Positions 60,654-64,000 of a stretch of DNA of 64,000 nt are shown here, in pieces. The first letter of the stretch is position 1. Every line of letters starts with the position of its first letter. Under the pieces are notes generated by a model that saw only the letters and a list, made by a program, of their open reading frames with translations, had not been told where the DNA came from and did no database searches. Source of the stretch: Latrodectus hesperus. Its lineage: Eukaryota; Arthropoda; Arachnida; Araneae; Theridiidae. Where the stretch lies: assembly GCA_037975125.1 (NCBI GenBank), contig CM075857.1, positions 91,620,509-91,684,508 of the forward strand, written 5' to 3'. Both the position numbers and the translations under genes were made by a program.

Positions 60654-63503
60654 ATGAATTTTGCAATTGTAGAATTTCTTGAAAGTCAAGAAATAGAAGT
60701 AGTATCTTGTAAATGGATAAAAGAAAGACATTGCTTCTGGCCACCTTTTAATAAATCAAAAAAAATCAGAACACTTGTGGAAAAACATGTGGTTCCGGAT
60801 GAATCTTGGAGTGTCCATCCAGCAAAAATAATAGACTTATTTGGTAAATATTGCTTCTCTATATTTAATATTTGATTTTTGAACTTGATATCTCTTAGCT
60901 GAACTCTATCTTTGAAATAAAATATTGAAATTATTCTAATTTATCAAATGGAAACATTTTAATCAGAAAAATATTTTATCACATTTATATTTATGGATCA
61001 GAATTCATATTAAATATTGTATATGAAAAAAATTATAATTCAGACTATCACTAAATTATGTTTAATTCTCAAAACAAAATGATTGCATTATGAACTTGTT
61101 TCTATGTAAATAATTCTAAATGTTTTGTGCCCAGCTTAGATTATATACTATATTATGTATATATTTATATATGTGTTTATGTATATATATATTTATATAT
61201 AATGTTTGAACTAATATCAGAATATCTTTCACTTTTAAATAAAGCTTTTCCTTTAAGTAAATAACTATGAAAGAAATGTATTTAACTATAATATTTGTGT
61301 ATTTTCAAGTCTTCTACTTCATTATTAAATCATAAGATTTGAATTTTTAATACTTAAATTTTTTAAATTATTTTTTATTATAGTAATTATTGCAAAAATA
61401 TTAGACAATGCAATATTGCTTAGTTATATAAATCACAAACATGTTTTATAAATTAACAGGCTGTTGACTTCATAGTTTTAAAACATGTTCCATGAACAAA
61501 ATAAAATATTTTATAATATAGCATTTATTTCAGAAACTTATGAATCAGCCAGGACAAGATTGTCTAAAGCTGAAGAAACTTCAGATTTAGCCTCTGAATT
61601 AGAAAATAAGGGAAGAGGGAAAAGATTTAAGAGAAAACGAAAATATAGTTCTAGTAGCTATTCCACAACAGTTTCTGAGACCCTAATTCCTCCGTCTCCT
61701 CCTCATGGGCAAAATTTATTGAATAGTTTTACTCTGAACACAAATGAATTGGAGCATAATTCACCATCGTTATTGCGTGCCACAGTAAACAGTGGAACTG
61801 GAGATCATAGTAAATATATATTAATTTCTGTATTTATACTTATGTATTTCCATTGTACTTAGTACCCCTATGACTACTATCTAAAAATATCCTATTAGTT
61901 CTATGTAAATAATATTACATAAATTATTTTAATAATTATATTACTAATTTCATCAAATCTGATAAATAGAAAGACCTTTGTGTATTGATATTTTTTAAAA
62001 TTAGTGTAAATATTTGTTGAAAAATTGTAATTACATGTCATCTCTCAAAGCTTTTCTATTGATTATTTTGTTTTCATTAATACATTTGATATTTTGGTTT
62101 TATTTGTGTATTTTCTTAGACTTTCAAAGAGCTGTCATGAGAGAATTTATGTTAATCAAAGAAATGCAAAGGCAGCAATCAGAAACTTTACAATTAATTT
62201 TAAATAAATTAAATGAAAGACCTTCTAATTCTAAGGATAAAACAACAGATTTATGTGAAATCAAAGAAATTCTAGATAAGCTGCCCTTAAAGACTACAAC
62301 TGAGCTTGAAAGCCTTGATTTACTTCTTCTAGATGCTAATATTTTTGATTCTTTGGTAAAATTTTTTATTTCTATTGTGAAAGGTTTTTAATTAATCATT
62401 ATTATTTACTAATTAAATATACAATCTAATGGCACAAGTTAAAGTATTCTTAAACTTTATATACTACTGTTATTATACTATAGTTGATTTGATTTTGTAT
62501 TGTTTAAATAGTTATTTATAAATGCTTTTTAAATGTTGGAATATATTACAGATTTATTTTTCTAAAACTTATGAGAGTTTTATGCTGTAAATAATAATTA
62601 TGACTATATAATGTTGTATGTTGCTAAAACTAATACAGTAATTTCAATTTTAAATTATAAAAGGTTTTTAATCATAAAATATTTATATTTTTACTTGTTT
62701 TGTTTCAGTGCCACTATTTAAGCATGTCTGGAGGAACTTCTTCCAGGAATTGCACCATAAACATCCTGAAAAAATTGATGACGAATGAACTCGCATCTGA
62801 ATTCAGCTATTTTGGAGCTAGGGATAAGAAAGCTTTTAAAGGACTAAATATGAAGCAGTTAGTTTTTGGTAAGTGCAATGTTTGAATAAGCATGTCATTG
62901 AAAGATTTCTTTGGTAGAAATGTTAGAAAGATACATTTCTCATAAAAACATTTTAATGAAATATATTTATGTAGGTGCTAATATGTAAATTCTATTTGAT
63001 AATTTGAAGGTTTTTGGAACAAATTTTAAACATTTTGTAATTTTAATTGTTTAATCAAACCCAAAGGTTAACATATTTACAAAGCTGATATTTCTTAGAA
63101 TTTGAACTGGTAATTAGATATTTAAAATATTTACTGAATTAAAAATATAAATATTTCTAATAATCTTATTATGAAGTTACTTAATGTCTTAAATTAGTAA
63201 AGGAAATTTTTGATATTTACATCCAATCAGTTTTATCTATTAATCAGATTGATAAGAATTAAATTAAATATTCATGAAAATTGTCATCTGGGTTTTTACT
63301 ATTATTTTGTCTGAGGTTATTGATCTGAAAATGATAATCGTTATTAATTATTTTAAATGTACTTTATTATATTTTCAGATGCTGTGCGGTGAACTCCACA
63401 GTATTCAAAGACGACTGATGGTGAAATGAAAACTGCAATAATGAACTGGTTGCGTCACGCAAAAGCCAGATTTATGAATGAAAGAATTAAACATTTCAGT
63501 TAA
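60654..63503 (+). CDS. DUF4806-type protein gene of the CACTA-like element, five coding exons, in-frame TGA in the last
   Basis: Exons are 60654-60843, 61534-61809, 62120-62355, 62709-62868 and 63379-63503, all with GT-AG introns and joining in frame (329 codons with the final TAA). The N-terminus MNFAIVEFLES...VVSCKWIKERHCFWPP is the conserved start of arthropod DUF4806 proteins. The middle is Lys/Arg-rich (KRFKRKRKYSSSS, about residue 95), a likely nuclear localisation and DNA-contacting segment, then a predicted helical stretch (FQRAVMREFMLIKEMQRQQS). The DUF4806 domain runs from about residue 215 (LLLLDANIF, then MSGGTSSRNCTINILKKLMT, then LASEFSYFGARDKKAFKGL). TGA at 63390-63392 interrupts codon 292; beyond it the frame continues with family-like AIMNWLRHAKARFMNERI to TAA at 63501. 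The molecular role of DUF4806 is unknown. Its position suggests an accessory transposon protein. Confidence 0.7.
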
Positions 63504-64000
63504 CTAATATTTCTGTAATAAAAATAATTAGAATAAAAATTGTGTGCATTAAAAATAAATTCTATTAGTTTGTTATATTTTTCTTGAATTAATATTTACA
63601 CTCTCTTGCTGGAATGTTTTCTTAAACAAACTATAACTTTTACAAAGAAAAATAATAAAATAAATAATTTTAAACATAATTTTATCATCATAATTTGGAA
63701 TATTTAATTGAGTGGAAAATGTTTGTTAAATAAAAGTTTCTCTTTTATCTTTTACAAAAAAAGACATTGTTGAAATTATATCTAATTAGTTAAAATATTT
63801 GGCTGAGAAATAATTTTTATAAATTTCTCTTACTACAAAATTAATTAAAAAAATAAAGTATGAACAATTATTTGCCTGATTTTAAAATAAAAAGAATTTA
63901 CATTCTAGAAATAAAAATATCCTTGACTATTTTATTGTTACTCTAGTTATAATAGTAATTCATATATTTATGCATTCACTGGAAACTTCTTAGAAGTAAT
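63504..64000. other. AT-rich DNA after the DUF4806 gene
   Basis: No GACGTC-type repeats and no inverted copy of the 57.7 kb terminus are present, so the right end of the element lies beyond the window or has been lost. Confidence 0.6.

Overview
This window is animal nuclear DNA. It is very AT-rich, has canonical GT-AG introns (many over 1 kb), (TA)n microsatellites, tRNA-derived SINEs and many decayed DNA transposons and non-LTR retrotransposons. The gene architecture and repeat types suggest an arthropod, and my best guess is an arachnid such as a spider. That taxonomic guess is inference and was not tested.

Layout. Positions 1-2434 hold a TIR element embedded in TA microsatellites, followed by a complete but dead Tc1-like transposon. 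Positions 5238-5703 (minus) carry the first coding exon of an unrecognised Pro/Ser/Trp-rich protein, whose remaining exons lie beyond the left edge. GC-richer patches at 6225-6620 and 9990-10375 may be its promoter and regulatory DNA. From 11 to 22 kb there is no host gene, only SINEs, a hAT relic, small foldback hairpins and two unexplained GC-richer islands.

Positions 22970-46271 (minus) hold a complete 15-exon MCM7 gene, a subunit of the MCM2-7 replicative helicase. Its exons join in frame to 721 codons, with the zinc finger, Walker A, Walker B and arginine finger all intact. A perfect E2F-type site lies about 100 bp upstream of its ATG. Its introns carry SINEs, an RTE-type LINE fragment, an RNase H-bearing LINE relic, a tandem duplication and TA arrays.

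Positions 46.4-57.7 kb are a transposon graveyard. It holds a near-perfect 43-bp palindrome, LINE relics, SINEs, a Tc1 relic, a Tigger/pogo-type deletion derivative and a LINE 3' end with RNase H.

The most interesting part is 57.7-63.5 kb (plus). An intact 688-codon transposase of the CACTA/EnSpm (Tnp2-like) type is preceded by clustered GACGTC-type repeats and followed, in the same orientation, by a five-exon gene for a DUF4806-type protein. The two look like a two-gene CACTA-like element comparable to plant TnpD + TnpA. The left end appears to abut the truncated LINE near 57.70 kb, and the right end is not in the window. The second gene has an in-frame TGA in its last exon, probably a CpG-to-TpG change.
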